Below are positions 1-9,777 of a DNA stretch of 64,000 nt, piece by piece (positions within the stretch are counted from its first letter, which is position 1; each line of letters starts with the position of its first letter). The notes under the pieces were generated by a model, which was not told the origin of the DNA, made no database searches, and saw only the letters and a list, made by a program, of their open reading frames with translations. The stretch is from NCBI GenBank assembly GCA_025356435.1, contig JANXSY010000073.1, positions 1 through 64,000 on the forward strand, read 5' to 3'. The translations under genes were made by a program, and so were the position numbers. This DNA comes from Isosphaeraceae bacterium (GTDB lineage: Bacteria > Planctomycetota > Planctomycetia > Isosphaerales > Isosphaeraceae).

Positions 1-42
1 GGGTCTTCCCCGTCCACGCCTCTTTTTATTGGTCCTGATGGT

Positions 43-786
43 TCAGAGTTTTGCGGCTGAGGCCGTCCAGGGGCGGACTCGGATATTCCGGAAGGCGACC
101 GGGCCGTGATCAGCCTGGAGCAAGATCGGACCAGTCGCGACCTCTTGCTTGTGCCAGTTGTCGCCTGTCGGATATGGGACCTCGACGTCTTCCTGCACGA
201 CCTGGCCGTTGATCGTTGCCTTGACGATCCGGGCGCTGGCGGTCTTGTTCCCCTTCGCGTCGAAGCGGGGAGCCTGGAAGATCACGTCGAAGGTCTGCCA
301 CTCGCCCGGCGCTTTGGACGCATTGAGCTTGGGCGGAAAACCCTTGTCGATGTGATGATAGTTCGGCTTCATCTCGGATCGGGGATAGATCCCCCCGGTG
401 TGCGAGGCCGTGGGCACCTTGACGCCCCAACTGTCGGAGATCTGGATCTCATAGAACTCCTCGAATTTCACGCCCGAGTTCGATCCCTTGGGGACGTTAA
501 ATTCGAGGTGAAGCTCGACGTCGCCGAACTTCTGTTTCGTGGCGATGTTCCGCGTCCTGCTTGTCGGCCCGTTGTAGATGATGTCGCCCTCTCCGGGCTC
601 GGCCTCGAACCGCCTCGGATTCGCCGGGTCAAGCGCGACCGACTTGACGACCCGCCAGTCGGTGTTCGATGGTGTGAACGCATCAAGATTGGCTTTCAGC
701 CCAACCAGGTCGATCCAGCCGTCCTCGGCCTGCGCTAGGCCCGTCAGGCTGATTACGATCCCCAAACCTACCAGCCATCGCTTCAT
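43..786 (-). CDS. Secreted DUF1080 (3-keto-disaccharide hydrolase-like) protein
   Basis: Encodes 247 aa. A signal peptide (MKRWLVGLG...LAQA) is followed by one DUF1080 domain covering the rest, the LamG/concanavalin-like fold common in planctomycete secretomes. Recognisable family pieces are the GDIIYNG stretch, ELHLEFNVPKGSNSGV and the terminal GPVAFRNIRVRPW. The family is linked to cleavage of 3-keto-glycosides or carbohydrate binding; the substrate here is unknown. The start at 786 is preferred over an in-frame ATG at 876 because it directly precedes the signal peptide and has a GGGAGGG ribosome site 5-6 nt upstream. It diverges from the DUF1559 gene at 963. Family assignment is good; the reaction is inferred from the family only. 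Confidence 0.85.
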   Translation of the reverse strand: MKRWLVGLGIVISLTGLAQAEDGWIDLVGLKANLDAFTPSNTDWRVVKSVALDPANPRRFEAEPGEGDIIYNGPTSRTRNIATKQKFGDVELHLEFNVPKGSNSGVKFEEFYEIQISDSWGVKVPTASHTGGIYPRSEMKPNYHHIDKGFPPKLNASKAPGEWQTFDVIFQAPRFDAKGNKTASARIVKATINGQVVQEDVEVPYPTGDNWHKQEVATGPILLQADHGPVAFRNIRVRPWTASAAKL

Positions 787-962
787 CGGTCGCCCTCCCG
801 AATGCCAAAGATCCCGAGCCTTGCTCGCTACTCTAAGACTCGGCGGGCCGAATGCAAGGACAAGGGGCGACTTCATTCACTTGCTTCACTCGATGGGTCG
901 TCATAGAATCCGGGCCGTGGGATTGATCCGCCCCCCCTTACGACTCAAGGAGTCTCCCCGTA

Positions 963-3404
963 ATGTCCGGTCCCGCCCTCCACCGCCGGCTCGTCTCAGC
1001 ACTGCTCGGGCTGCTGGCGTTCGCCTCGGTCTCCGAGGCCCAATCCAGGCCCGCGATGATGGCGAAATCGCCCTCGCTCGCGAAGTCGATCCCCGCGACT
1101 AATCTCATCTTCTACATCGAGTTTGACGGCCTCAAGGCCCACTCGGTGGCCTGGAAAAAGTCAGCGATCTATAAGCTGCTTAACGAGACGAAGCTCGGCG
1201 CGATGACCGAAGACCTCGCCGGGCAGGCCATTGAGCAGGCCCTCGCCACCACCCCCCCGGCCGGCCGGCCCAAGTCGTCGGAAGTGCTCGTGTGGCTCAA
1301 GTCTGTCGCCAACGACGGCTTTGCATTCGGACTCCTGGGATCACTCAAGAACGACCCGCCGATGTTCGTCCTGACGGTCCGCAACGCGAGCAAGAATGGC
1401 ATCAAGGCGTTGTTTGACTCGTTCGACGATCCGAAGAAGCCCGCGAGGATCGAACGTCGCGGGTCGAGGTCGCTCAAATTCAATCCGGATCCGAACAGCA
1501 ACGACGTCTTCTGGTTGGAAGGCGACGACCTCGTCTTGATGTCCTCCCCTGCGAAAGTGAATCCCGATGGCGTCATCGCCGCGATCGAGGGCAAGGCCCC
1601 GAATGTCGCCTCCAACCCGATCCGCGTCGAGCTTGCCAAGATCGAGGCGGGCTTCGAGCCGGTCTTGGTCGCGTTCGTCGATTTTTCGAAGATCCCCATA
1701 CCCCCTTCGGCCGCCCGATACGGCCTCAATGGCCTGAAGCGGATCGACTATCGTTGGGGCTTCCAGGATGACGCGACCTACAGCATCCTTCGCGTGCTGG
1801 CCCCGTCGCCGCGCCGTGGTGTGCTCTCGTGGCTTGAGGGCCCGACCTTCGACAAGAACAGCCTACCGTCGATCCCCGCCGGCTTAACGAGCTGGACGGC
1901 GTTCTCCTTCAGCCCCGGCATGGTCTGGGAGAAGTCGCTTGCGATGGTCCGCGAGGCCATGCCACCAGGGGGAGACCCGAACATGCGGTCTCAGATGGTC
2001 GTCTTCGATGACCAGATGCGGCAGGTGCTCGGCATCCGGATCAAGGAAGACCTCCTTGGCCAGCTCGGGCCGAAGTGGGTTTTTTATTTCGACACCGAGG
2101 CGATCCAGAAAGGCGACGCCAAGGCCCGCGCTGCGATAACGGTCGAACTCAAGGATCAGGCCGTGCTCGCGCAGACGCTCGACAGGTTCGTGACGATCGT
2201 GGATCAAGGCTTGAAGCAGCAGGCCCAGCGGAACCCCCGCGCGGCGGCCGCTGAATTTCGCAAGCTTACAGGCGCGACCCCCGGTTACAAGATGATCCTG
2301 CCTGCCGGCCAGATCCCAGCCAATCTCGCGGCGACTGTCAACCCGACGATCCTCGTGGGCAAGAAGCAACTGGTGATCGGGCTGAACGAGAGCCAGGCCC
2401 GCGCCGCGCTCGCCGCGAACCGATGGGTGCCCGGGCCTGACTACAAGACCCCCTTCGCCAAGCTCCCCGCTGACCTCATCATGCTCAGCGTGAGCGACCC
2501 CCGCACCTCGACCCCGCAGATGATCGCGAGCACACCGGTCTTGCTCGCCTCATTGAACATGGTGATCGCCTCGCAAGCGGGCGGTAAGCCGGCCTTCTCG
2601 CTCAAGATTGACCCATCCAAAGTTCCCACCGCCCCCGAGATCAGCCAGCGTCTCTTCCCCAGCACGATGGCCGTCTCGCTCGATCGCGAGGGCCTCAAGG
2701 TCGTCTCGCGTGAGTCGATCCCGAGCGTGTCGGTCGCTGGCGGCGGCGTTGCCCTCGGCCTGCTCCTGCCCGCCGTCCAGGCCGCGCGAGAGGCGGCCCG
2801 CCGCTCGCAGTGCGTGAACAACCTCAAGCAGATCGGCCTGGCGCTGCACAACTATCACTCGGCGTCCGACGGCTTCCCTGCCGCCGCGATCACGAGCAAA
2901 GACGGCAGGCCCCTGCTGAGCTGGCGAGTGGCGATCCTTCCCTATATCGAACAGAACGCCCTCTACAACGAGTTCAAGCTCGACGAGGCGTGGGACAGCC
3001 CCCACAACAAGGCACTCATCTCCAAGATGCCGAATACTTACCTCTGCCCGAGCCGGAACAAAGTCGAGCCGTTCACCACGACTTACCTCACCTTCGTCGG
3101 CGGCGGGGCACTCTTCAACCTCAACAAGCCGACGAGCATCCGCGACGTGACCGACGGCACCTCGAACACGATGGCCGTCGTCGAGTCGGGCAAGGCCATC
3201 CCCTGGACCAAGCCCGACGACATCACCTTCGACCCCAACGCTCCACCTTCGCTCCTCGGCGTGAGTGCCAATCACACGGGCGGCTTCAACGTCCTGATGA
3301 CTGACGGCTCGGTCCGCTTCATCAAGCTCACGATCAACCCCATCACCTTCCGCGCCCTCATCACTCGGGCCGGAGGAGAAATCATTCAGGGGAATAGCTT
3401 CTGA
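963..3404 (+). CDS. DUF1559-domain protein with long N-terminal exported region
   Basis: Encodes 813 aa. Residues 1-26 form a signal peptide. About 570 residues without a recognised domain follow. From about 600 to the end lies the planctomycete DUF1559 domain: the [11 protein letters not shown] / [13 protein letters not shown] block, the [13 protein letters not shown] block, and a C-terminal H-x9-DG motif (H771, D781-G782). Normal DUF1559 proteins are type II pseudopilin-like, with a short prepilin leader just before this block. Here the block is internal, preceded by a short hydrophobic [13 protein letters not shown] segment, so the protein looks like a fusion of an exported module with a DUF1559 body. 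GGAG lies 9 nt before the ATG. Function unknown; the domain call is firm. Confidence 0.88.
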   Translation: MSGPALHRRLVSALLGLLAFASVSEAQSRPAMMAKSPSLAKSIPATNLIFYIEFDGLKAHSVAWKKSAIYKLLNETKLGAMTEDLAGQAIEQALATTPPAGRPKSSEVLVWLKSVANDGFAFGLLGSLKNDPPMFVLTVRNASKNGIKALFDSFDDPKKPARIERRGSRSLKFNPDPNSNDVFWLEGDDLVLMSSPAKVNPDGVIAAIEGKAPNVASNPIRVELAKIEAGFEPVLVAFVDFSKIPIPPSAARYGLNGLKRIDYRWGFQDDATYSILRVLAPSPRRGVLSWLEGPTFDKNSLPSIPAGLTSWTAFSFSPGMVWEKSLAMVREAMPPGGDPNMRSQMVVFDDQMRQVLGIRIKEDLLGQLGPKWVFYFDTEAIQKGDAKARAAITVELKDQAVLAQTLDRFVTIVDQGLKQQAQRNPRAAAAEFRKLTGATPGYKMILPAGQIPANLAATVNPTILVGKKQLVIGLNESQARAALAANRWVPGPDYKTPFAKLPADLIMLSVSDPRTSTPQMIASTPVLLASLNMVIASQAGGKPAFSLKIDPSKVPTAPEISQRLFPSTMAVSLDREGLKVVSRESIPSVSVAGGGVALGLLLPAVQAAREAARRSQCVNNLKQIGLALHNYHSASDGFPAAAITSKDGRPLLSWRVAILPYIEQNALYNEFKLDEAWDSPHNKALISKMPNTYLCPSRNKVEPFTTTYLTFVGGGALFNLNKPTSIRDVTDGTSNTMAVVESGKAIPWTKPDDITFDPNAPPSLLGVSANHTGGFNVLMTDGSVRFIKLTINPITFRALITRAGGEIIQGNSF

Positions 3405-3426
3405 ATTCGGTCGCCCGGCCCCTCAA

Positions 3427-4242
3427 TCACGAGGGGCTGGCGGCACTTTCAAAGCTCCTTGGCCGCCGCAATACGTAGAACGATCGCCCGCCCTCGCGAA
3501 CTACGTCCTCCGCGCGATATCCCGCCACGAACGCCGAGTTCAGGCCGCCCGCGATCGCCGCCCGCCACCGCTCGGCCCGCGCCGGATCGCCGTTGCGAAG
3601 CCCAACGATGTCTGCGGGGATCTCGACGAGCAGGGTGTGACTGCCATCGATCCTCCTCGACACCGGCTCGTCCGGCCCTTCGACCAATCTCAACGTCTCA
3701 TCGCCAATCGCGTCGCCTACTTTCGGAGGCCCAGGCACCGTCGGCCACTCGGCGATCAGGCGATCGGTCGGGACGCCCGCGTTGAGGGCATCTGTCCTCA
3801 ATCCGTACATATTTTCAAGATAGCGATTGCTCGAAGCCCCGAGCCGATGCAGGTTGAAATGGGCGTTGCCGGCCTGGAGCGGATCGAACGACCAGGCGAT
3901 GAAGTCGAGGCCGATCGACCGGGCATACTCTCGCTGAAACTCCTTGATTCTGGCACCAATGCCCTGCCCCTGATGGCCGGGCACGACCCCCGTCAACTGC
4001 GAGTAGAGACACCAGTGATCGTTGACCCGGCCGAGGAAGGCGAACGAGAGCCCGACCGCCTCGCCCTTCGGCGTGAACGCCCCGACCACGAGCCCGCCGT
4101 GGTGCTGCGCCCCGACCATCGTTGCGAGTGGGATGACGTAGCTCTCGTCGACCAGACCCCAGGCCCTCCGCTGGGCGTCCTGGCAGGCGACGTAATCCGC
4201 GATTGTTTCGGCGCGACGGATCGTGATCGGCGGTCGTTCCAT
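3427..4242 (-). CDS. GNAT-superfamily N-acyltransferase (COG3375-like), probable N-succinyltransferase
   Basis: Encodes 271 aa. The N-terminal half shows GNAT features: a beta strand LYSQLTGVVPGHQGQGIGARIK carrying the acyl-CoA pyrophosphate-binding Q-G-x-G-x-G/A loop, then WSFDPLQAGNAHFNLHRLGA, typical of the COG3375 predicted acetyltransferases. The C-terminal half has the long extension usual for that group. It sits 5 nt after the M20 peptidase gene, which itself overlaps the enolase-superfamily racemase. In Geobacillus kaustophilus the same three families form the pathway in which a GNAT enzyme succinylates D-amino acids from succinyl-CoA, so that role is proposed. GNAT membership is seen; the acyl donor and acceptor are inferred. 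Confidence 0.85.
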   Translation of the reverse strand: MERPPITIRRAETIADYVACQDAQRRAWGLVDESYVIPLATMVGAQHHGGLVVGAFTPKGEAVGLSFAFLGRVNDHWCLYSQLTGVVPGHQGQGIGARIKEFQREYARSIGLDFIAWSFDPLQAGNAHFNLHRLGASSNRYLENMYGLRTDALNAGVPTDRLIAEWPTVPGPPKVGDAIGDETLRLVEGPDEPVSRRIDGSHTLLVEIPADIVGLRNGDPARAERWRAAIAGGLNSAFVAGYRAEDVVREGGRSFYVLRRPRSFESAASPS

Positions 4243-4247
4243 CGTCG

Positions 4248-5390
4248 TCAGAGCCCGAGCAACAGCGCGGCCATCAGCGCTGCTCGTTCGAGGAGGCCGT
4301 CGACGAGGATGTGTTCGTTAACCCCATGAGCGTCGGCACCCGGGCAGCCGAGGCCGTCGATCGTGGGGATGCCGAGGGCGGCGGTGAAGTTGCCATCGCT
4401 CGCGCCTCCGGTCGATCCTTCGGTAAGGTCAAGGCCGAGCGTCGCTCCGATCGCCTTGACCCGCTCGTAGAGGCCGATGACGGCCGGAGTCCGTTCCATC
4501 GGCGGGCGATTGAACCCTCCGGTCAGGGTGAGTTGAATATCGGGAGTTATCGGCCTGAGCGCCCTCATTTCAGCATCGACCCGCGTGGCTTCGCTCGCCG
4601 AGATGATCCTCGCGTCGATCTCCGCCGAGGCGTGGGCCGGCACGACGTTCGACGCGCTGCCGCCCGCAATCACCCCGACGTTCAGCGTCGTGCCCACCTC
4701 GGGCCGCGCAATGGCCTGGATCGCCAGGATCTGATGCGCGAGTTCGACGATCGCGTTCCGCCCCTTCTCGGGCTCGACCCCCGCATGCGAGGCGCGGCCT
4801 TCGAGTGAGAGGTTAAACATGCCGTTCCCCTTTCGGGCCGTCTTGAGGCCGCCGTTGCTCAGCGGCGGTTCGACGACGAGCGTGAAGGCGCTCGCCAGGG
4901 CCTCAGACTCGATCAGCTTGCGAGACCGCAGGCTGCCGATCTCCTCGTCGGACGTGAACAGCACCACAAGCGGCCGGGGATGCGAAAGACCCAGCGATCG
5001 GATCGCTTCGAGCGCCGCCTCGATCAGCGTGAGGCTCGCCTTCATGTCGAAGATGCCGGGGCCGAACGCTACGTTCCCTTCGACTCGGAACGGCATCATG
5101 GCGAGAGTGCCCATTGGCCAGACGGTGTCGTAGTGGCCGATCACGAGTGCGGGCTTCTCGCCCGTCTCGGGGCCGAACCGGGCACGAACGTGCAGGCCGC
5201 CGATCTCGTTGGCGATCAGATCGACCCGACCGCCCAGCGCCTCGAATCGCTTGCCGATCGTGTGGGCCAGGCCGTCAAGTGCAGGCTTATCGAGGCTGGG
5301 CGACTCGTGCTCGACGAGCGAACGGAGTGAACTCAACAAGGCGTCGCGTCGGGGCTGGATCGCGTCGAAAAGGGCTTGTCCAAGGGGCAT
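4248..5390 (-). CDS. M20-family metallopeptidase/deacylase, probable N-succinyl-L-amino acid hydrolase
   Basis: Encodes 380 aa. The carboxypeptidase G2-like M20 pattern is complete: metal ligand H in VIGHYDTVWPMG, bridging D in FGPGIFDMKASL, the catalytic and metal acidic pair in FTSDEEIGS, a ligand E in LVVEPP, and a C-terminal H in GADAHGVNEH. A dimerisation insert occupies the middle (SHAGVEPEKGRNAI onwards). The start at 5390 overlaps the racemase stop by one base (TGATG), implying translational coupling; an upstream extension to 5651 would only be antisense-frame noise over the racemase gene. With neighbours encoding an acyltransferase and an N-acylamino acid racemase, the likely job is removing the N-succinyl group from the L-product. 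An unrelated aminoacylase or glutamate carboxypeptidase role remains possible. Confidence 0.87.
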   Translation of the reverse strand: MPLGQALFDAIQPRRDALLSSLRSLVEHESPSLDKPALDGLAHTIGKRFEALGGRVDLIANEIGGLHVRARFGPETGEKPALVIGHYDTVWPMGTLAMMPFRVEGNVAFGPGIFDMKASLTLIEAALEAIRSLGLSHPRPLVVLFTSDEEIGSLRSRKLIESEALASAFTLVVEPPLSNGGLKTARKGNGMFNLSLEGRASHAGVEPEKGRNAIVELAHQILAIQAIARPEVGTTLNVGVIAGGSASNVVPAHASAEIDARIISASEATRVDAEMRALRPITPDIQLTLTGGFNRPPMERTPAVIGLYERVKAIGATLGLDLTEGSTGGASDGNFTAALGIPTIDGLGCPGADAHGVNEHILVDGLLERAALMAALLLGL

Positions 5391-6511
5391 CAGCGGCAAA
5401 CTCCGTCTTCGGTCAGCGTCAGCGTCCGCAGGGCGTTGCGGACGATTCGGTCTTCGATCGGCGTCACGCCGAGCCCCGGCCCGCATGGGACGGGGATCGA
5501 CCCATTGGTGGCCAGCAGCGGCGGCTCGACGAGGTCGTCTCGATAATACTTGTCCGACCCCGAAATGTCGCCTGGCAAGGTGAAACCCGGCAGGCTCGAC
5601 ACCGCCAGGTTCGCCGCGCGACCGATCCCGAACTCGTGCATCCCCCCGCACCAGACCGGGATTCCTCGGGCAAGGCAGACGTCGTGGACCCGCTTCGCCT
5701 CAAGCAGTCCTCCCACACGGCTCACCTTGATATTGATGATCCGGCAGGCTGCGATGTCGATCGCCTTGCGGGCGTCGTCAGCCGAGTGGATGCTCTCATC
5801 GAGACAGACCGGCGTTGTCAGGATCGCTTGAAGCCGTGCATGGTCGATGATATCATCGTGCGCCAGCGGTTGCTCGATCAGGAGGAGCCCGAACTCGTCG
5901 AGCCGTCTCAGGTGGTCGCTATCGTCGAGCGTATAGGCTGAATTCGCGTCGACCTGGAGAGGTAGGTCTGGGTGTCGCTCGCGGACCGCGCGGACCACGT
6001 CAATATCCCATCCCGGCGCGATCTTGAGCTTGATTCGCTTGTAACCCTCGCCGATATATTGATCCACCAGGCGCAAGAGCGCGGGCAAACTCTCCTCGAT
6101 CCCCAGGCTCACGCCCGACGCGATCGAGACGGCCGATCCACCGAGCATGGCACCGATCGACCGCCCTTGCGCCTTGCCGAGCAGGTCCCAGCACGCCATC
6201 TCCAGGCCCGCCTTGGCGAAGTTGTTCCCCTTGACCTTCGCAGAAAATCCGACGAGTTCTTCGATCGTCCCCCACTTCCGACCGATCGCGTCCGGGAGCA
6301 GGAAATCTCTCAAGATGTGCCAACACGTCTCGATCGTTTCGGGGCAATAATACGGGTCGCTCGGACTTGCACATTCTCCCCATCCGACCAATCCATCCGC
6401 CTCGGCTCGGATCAGGATATGGTCGATGTGTGACTTCTGGCTCGAACTGGTCTTGAAGACGCGGACCAGGGGGAGTCGAACGAGGGTCAGGTCAATCCGA
6501 TCAATACGCAT
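5390..6511 (-). CDS. Enolase-superfamily N-succinylamino acid racemase / o-succinylbenzoate synthase
   Basis: Encodes 373 aa, standard length for the OSBS/NSAR family. All muconate-lactonizing subgroup catalytic residues are present: K161-x-K163 (KLK), metal ligands D188 (QVDAN), E213 (LIEQP) and D238 (CLDES), and general base K262 (INIKVSRVGG). The GGMHEFGIGRAANLA motif near the C-terminus is typical of the NSAR/OSBS branch. No menaquinone genes are nearby; instead it is translationally coupled to an M20 deacylase and, after it, a GNAT acyltransferase, which favours N-acylamino acid racemisation over menC function. The start at 6511 (MRIDRIDLTL) begins at the domain edge; it lies 10 nt after the isomerase gene, so the four genes look like one operon. 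Confidence 0.9.
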   Translation of the reverse strand: MRIDRIDLTLVRLPLVRVFKTSSSQKSHIDHILIRAEADGLVGWGECASPSDPYYCPETIETCWHILRDFLLPDAIGRKWGTIEELVGFSAKVKGNNFAKAGLEMACWDLLGKAQGRSIGAMLGGSAVSIASGVSLGIEESLPALLRLVDQYIGEGYKRIKLKIAPGWDIDVVRAVRERHPDLPLQVDANSAYTLDDSDHLRRLDEFGLLLIEQPLAHDDIIDHARLQAILTTPVCLDESIHSADDARKAIDIAACRIINIKVSRVGGLLEAKRVHDVCLARGIPVWCGGMHEFGIGRAANLAVSSLPGFTLPGDISGSDKYYRDDLVEPPLLATNGSIPVPCGPGLGVTPIEDRIVRNALRTLTLTEDGVCR

Positions 6512-6521
6512 TTTCTCGTCC

Positions 6522-7472
6522 TCACGACACGAGAGCGAGCGCCACACTCTGCTTGAGCTTCGCCAGGCCGGTCTTGGCGACTTCGGCGGCGTCGAGCTTC
6601 CAGTAGTCGCGATTGAAGACTTCAAGCGAGAGAGCGACGCGGAAGCCTCGCGCGGCGAGGTCGCGGAGCAAGGGCGTCAGCGGGGCGATGCCGTCTCCGG
6701 GATAGACCCGCTGGGCGTCGGTGATCGACTCGCGGGCAGGATGATCGGGATAATCATTCATGTGAATGACATGGAACGAGGCCGGGCTGAGCAGCTTCAG
6801 CCCTTCGAGACTCGAACCGCCCTTGTAGAGGTGGAACACGTCGGGCAGGAGGCAGGCGTTGCGATGGCCGCTCTCGATGACGATGGCCGCGACCTCGCCG
6901 AGCCGGCTCATCGTCTTCGAGAAGCCCCAGAGTTCGGCCTGCGCGACGACTCCCGAGGCGTCACCCAGCTCGCAGATGGCCCGATAGCGCTCAGCGAGTT
7001 TCAGGACGTCGATCTCGCGGCGGTCAGTGAGGCCGACCGGGGGCGCGGCAATCCGCTTGCCGCCGATCGCGCGGACGAGGTCCATCTCGCGCTTCATCTG
7101 GTCGAGACCCTTCTTGCGGCGGGCCTCGTCGTCGACGGCCCATTCCGCGAAGCCGATTGCCGACTCGACAGAGAGGCCCGCGTCAGCGATCTGCTTCCCC
7201 AGGTCGGCGAGCGACTTCCCGGCCGCCTTGTGGGCCTCGATCTCGCGAATCCAAGGCTCGATCGCGTTATATCCCGCCTTGGCGGCGATCGCGACAACCT
7301 CGGAGATCGGCAGCTTCTGGCCTGAGATCGTGCTGGTATTCAGACAGTAGAGGAAAGGAAAGGCGGCCGCTTTCGCCTGGGGCGTTGCCTTGGCCGAGGC
7401 TGTGACGGCACCGACGCCAAGGGCCGCCGGGATCGCCGTTAGCCACTCTCTCCGCGAGAAGTCAACGCTCAC
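6522..7472 (-). CDS. TIM-barrel sugar phosphate isomerase/epimerase-like protein, Tat-exported
   Basis: Encodes 316 aa. The N-terminus (SRREWLTAIPAALGVGAVTASAKA) is a twin-arginine type leader, so export in folded form is expected. The body is an AP-endonuclease-2/xylose-isomerase-like TIM barrel: FPFLYCLNTSTI, a strand E in IEPWIREIEA, AIGFAEWAVDD, QAELWGFSKT, FHLYKGG, FHVIHMNDYP and ALSLEVFNRDYW carry the usual acidic and His metal-binding positions. Such proteins isomerise or epimerise sugars or inositols; the substrate is unknown. Its stop lies 10 nt before the racemase start, suggesting co-transcription with the amino-acid salvage genes, although no functional link is obvious. Confidence 0.82.
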   Translation of the reverse strand: MSVDFSRREWLTAIPAALGVGAVTASAKATPQAKAAAFPFLYCLNTSTISGQKLPISEVVAIAAKAGYNAIEPWIREIEAHKAAGKSLADLGKQIADAGLSVESAIGFAEWAVDDEARRKKGLDQMKREMDLVRAIGGKRIAAPPVGLTDRREIDVLKLAERYRAICELGDASGVVAQAELWGFSKTMSRLGEVAAIVIESGHRNACLLPDVFHLYKGGSSLEGLKLLSPASFHVIHMNDYPDHPARESITDAQRVYPGDGIAPLTPLLRDLAARGFRVALSLEVFNRDYWKLDAAEVAKTGLAKLKQSVALALVS

Positions 7473-7542
7473 AATTCGTCATCCCTTGAAGCTGGAGGAG
7501 GGCGGACGAGAACGACGCCGCCGAGGCCCCGATCGTAGTGGA

Positions 7543-9777
7543 TCAACGTCGCGGGGTCCACCACCCGCCCGTCAGGCCGTCAACCAAACTCGACCGCTCG
7601 TCGGTCCAGGCCCCCCGGCCCTCACGGGTTGGCACCCATCGAGGATCGTCAGCGATCGCGCCGAGGTCTCTCACTCGGTCGGCGACGACGACCCAGATTG
7701 TCGCTTTCTTGCCGGCCTTCCGCTCCTCTCGGGTGATCTCCACGTCGCGCCTCATCCACGAGATCAACCCCCGCTCGCGGGCCAGGCCGTCGATCACCGG
7801 TTCGAGGTCGAGATATTTGTTCGAGATGTGGAACGCGATCAGGCCGCCCCCCCGTCGTTTCGCCAGATAGAGCGACATGGCCTCGCGCGTGAGCAGGTGG
7901 ACGGGGATCGCGTCAGAGCTGAAGGCGTCGAGCACAAGGAGGTCATAGGTCGCTTCGGGAGCGTCAACGAGCCTGAGTCGGGCGTCGCCGACGACCACAT
8001 CGACCCTTGCCCGGCTATCGCGGAGATACGTGAACAGGCCCGGATCCCGCGCGATCCGCTCGACCGCCGGGTCAAGTTCGTAAAACGTCCACGCTTGCCC
8101 GTCCTTCGCATAAGCGGCCAGCGCACCGATCCCGAGGCCGACGATCGCGACGCGAGACCGAGCCGAGTCGGGGCGGTTATTCAGGGCGTCGAACACCTGT
8201 GCCCCCGGCCCACCCGGCAGATAGTAGGTGGTTGCCTCCCGCTCACGTCCGGGCTCGATCGACTGCTGCCCGTGCAGGGTCCAGCCGTGAAAGAGCCGAC
8301 GAACGTGTGCCGTGTCATCCTGCGTCACGCGCAAGAGCCCGTAAAAGTTGCGCTCGCGAAGGGAGACCCGCCCATCTTTCCCCGGTGAAAGGCCGAGACC
8401 CAGCACGATCGCCCCGACGGATAGGGCAAAGGCAATCGGGCGTCTCCAGAGCGTCTTCACGACGTAAACAAAGAGGCCAGACGCGACGCAGACGCTCAAG
8501 GCCCCCAGAGCCGTGCCCGACACCCCGCCCACGTCCGTCGCCAGCAACGAGGTCAGGCCAAGAATGAGTCCCGCGATGAGCAGGGATGTCCGCACCCGTT
8601 CCGCGCCTGGATTAGCACGCGGGACGATCGCCAGAATCAGGAGGGCCATCACGATCGCCATCGGATATTCGGCCGCCCGATCGAAGACGGCCGGGGCCAA
8701 GAAGGCGTTGAACAGGCTTCCGAGCACGCCGCCGATCGAGAGCGCGAGATAGAAGCCGGTCAGCTCCGAAGCCGCCGGTCGTCTTCTGGCCAACTCGCCA
8801 TGACAGACCATCGCCGCCGCGAAGAAGAAGGCGAGATGGATCGGCAGCCAGTACCAATCCACCAGCCCGATCGCGACCGAAGGTAGGAGCAATACCGCTA
8901 TGATCGGCAAGACGCGGGCCATGAGCGTCTGCGAGATGAACGGACGCCGGCTGAACGTCAGCACGAAGCTCAAGAGATACAGAGCGAGCGGGACGACCCA
9001 GAGGAGCGGGATCGGCGCGATGTCGGTCGAGACATACATCGTCACCCCCTGCATCAGGCTCGACGGCACGAATGCCAGGACGATCCAGATCGGCCACCGC
9101 CGTAGACCACCCGATGAGTTCCCCGGCGACCTCGGTTCGTTGTGGACGGCGCATCGCCAGGCGACGAAGGCACAGACACCGATCGAGATCGAACATATCA
9201 CGAACCCGATCCACCAACCTCGCGCCTGCGCACTCAGCGCGTGCCCCGGTTCGATCGCGAGCGGATAGGCGAGCAACGCCAACAGGCTGCCGAGATTGCT
9301 CGCCGCATAGAGCGGATAGGGATCGGCGAGTCCAGGCGGGCGAGTCGCCGAATACCAGCGCTGGAGCAGTGAGCTTGTCCCCGCGATCAGGACGAACGGC
9401 AGGCCGACCGTCGCGGCCAGACGGGCCAGCAGCCACCACGTCGGCCCGGCCCCGAAATCGTCGGGATGATCGGTCGCCCCGACGATGATCGCCGGCCTTG
9501 ACATCACGCAGAGGACCAGGAGCGAGACGTGCAACACCGCCTGGATGCGCGGTGAGAGTCGCGACGTGATGTGGGCATATCCATACCCGAGCAAGAGCGC
9601 CGACTGAAAGAAGGCGAGGCAAGTCGCCCAGACCGACGCCGACCCGCCCAGCGTCGGCAACAGCGCTTTCGCGACCATCGGCTCGACCGCGAACAGGAGC
9701 GCCGCCGCCACGAAGACTGTCAGACCGTAGAGGCGAAGGATCACGGCGGGACTTGCTCCTGAACTGTTCGGTCTCAT
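7543..9777 (-). CDS. Fused membrane transporter-like / spermidine synthase-like methyltransferase-fold protein
   Basis: Encodes 744 aa. Residues 1 to about 480 hold roughly a dozen hydrophobic segments beginning LTVFVAAALLFAVEPMVAKALLP, the typical start of the fused MFS/spermidine-synthase family. The C-terminal third is a spermidine-synthase Rossmann domain: VAIVGLGIGALAAY (nucleotide-binding G-x-G-x-G), FYELDPAVE, VVVGDARLRL and LLVLDAFSSDAIPVHLL. Family members are common in planctomycetes and proteobacteria; true polyamine synthesis has not been shown for most. The ATG at 9777 overlaps the beta-glucosidase stop by one base (TAATG), so the two genes are probably translationally coupled. 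An upstream ATG at 9900 is inside the glucosidase and rejected. Confidence 0.85.
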   Translation of the reverse strand: MRPNSSGASPAVILRLYGLTVFVAAALLFAVEPMVAKALLPTLGGSASVWATCLAFFQSALLLGYGYAHITSRLSPRIQAVLHVSLLVLCVMSRPAIIVGATDHPDDFGAGPTWWLLARLAATVGLPFVLIAGTSSLLQRWYSATRPPGLADPYPLYAASNLGSLLALLAYPLAIEPGHALSAQARGWWIGFVICSISIGVCAFVAWRCAVHNEPRSPGNSSGGLRRWPIWIVLAFVPSSLMQGVTMYVSTDIAPIPLLWVVPLALYLLSFVLTFSRRPFISQTLMARVLPIIAVLLLPSVAIGLVDWYWLPIHLAFFFAAAMVCHGELARRRPAASELTGFYLALSIGGVLGSLFNAFLAPAVFDRAAEYPMAIVMALLILAIVPRANPGAERVRTSLLIAGLILGLTSLLATDVGGVSGTALGALSVCVASGLFVYVVKTLWRRPIAFALSVGAIVLGLGLSPGKDGRVSLRERNFYGLLRVTQDDTAHVRRLFHGWTLHGQQSIEPGREREATTYYLPGGPGAQVFDALNNRPDSARSRVAIVGLGIGALAAYAKDGQAWTFYELDPAVERIARDPGLFTYLRDSRARVDVVVGDARLRLVDAPEATYDLLVLDAFSSDAIPVHLLTREAMSLYLAKRRGGGLIAFHISNKYLDLEPVIDGLARERGLISWMRRDVEITREERKAGKKATIWVVVADRVRDLGAIADDPRWVPTREGRGAWTDERSSLVDGLTGGWWTPRR

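Noticed and set aside
3419-3436. Convergent terminator (CCCCTC/GAGGGG)
   Set aside because: Six-bp stem without T-run that overlaps the end of the GNAT gene; too weak to call.
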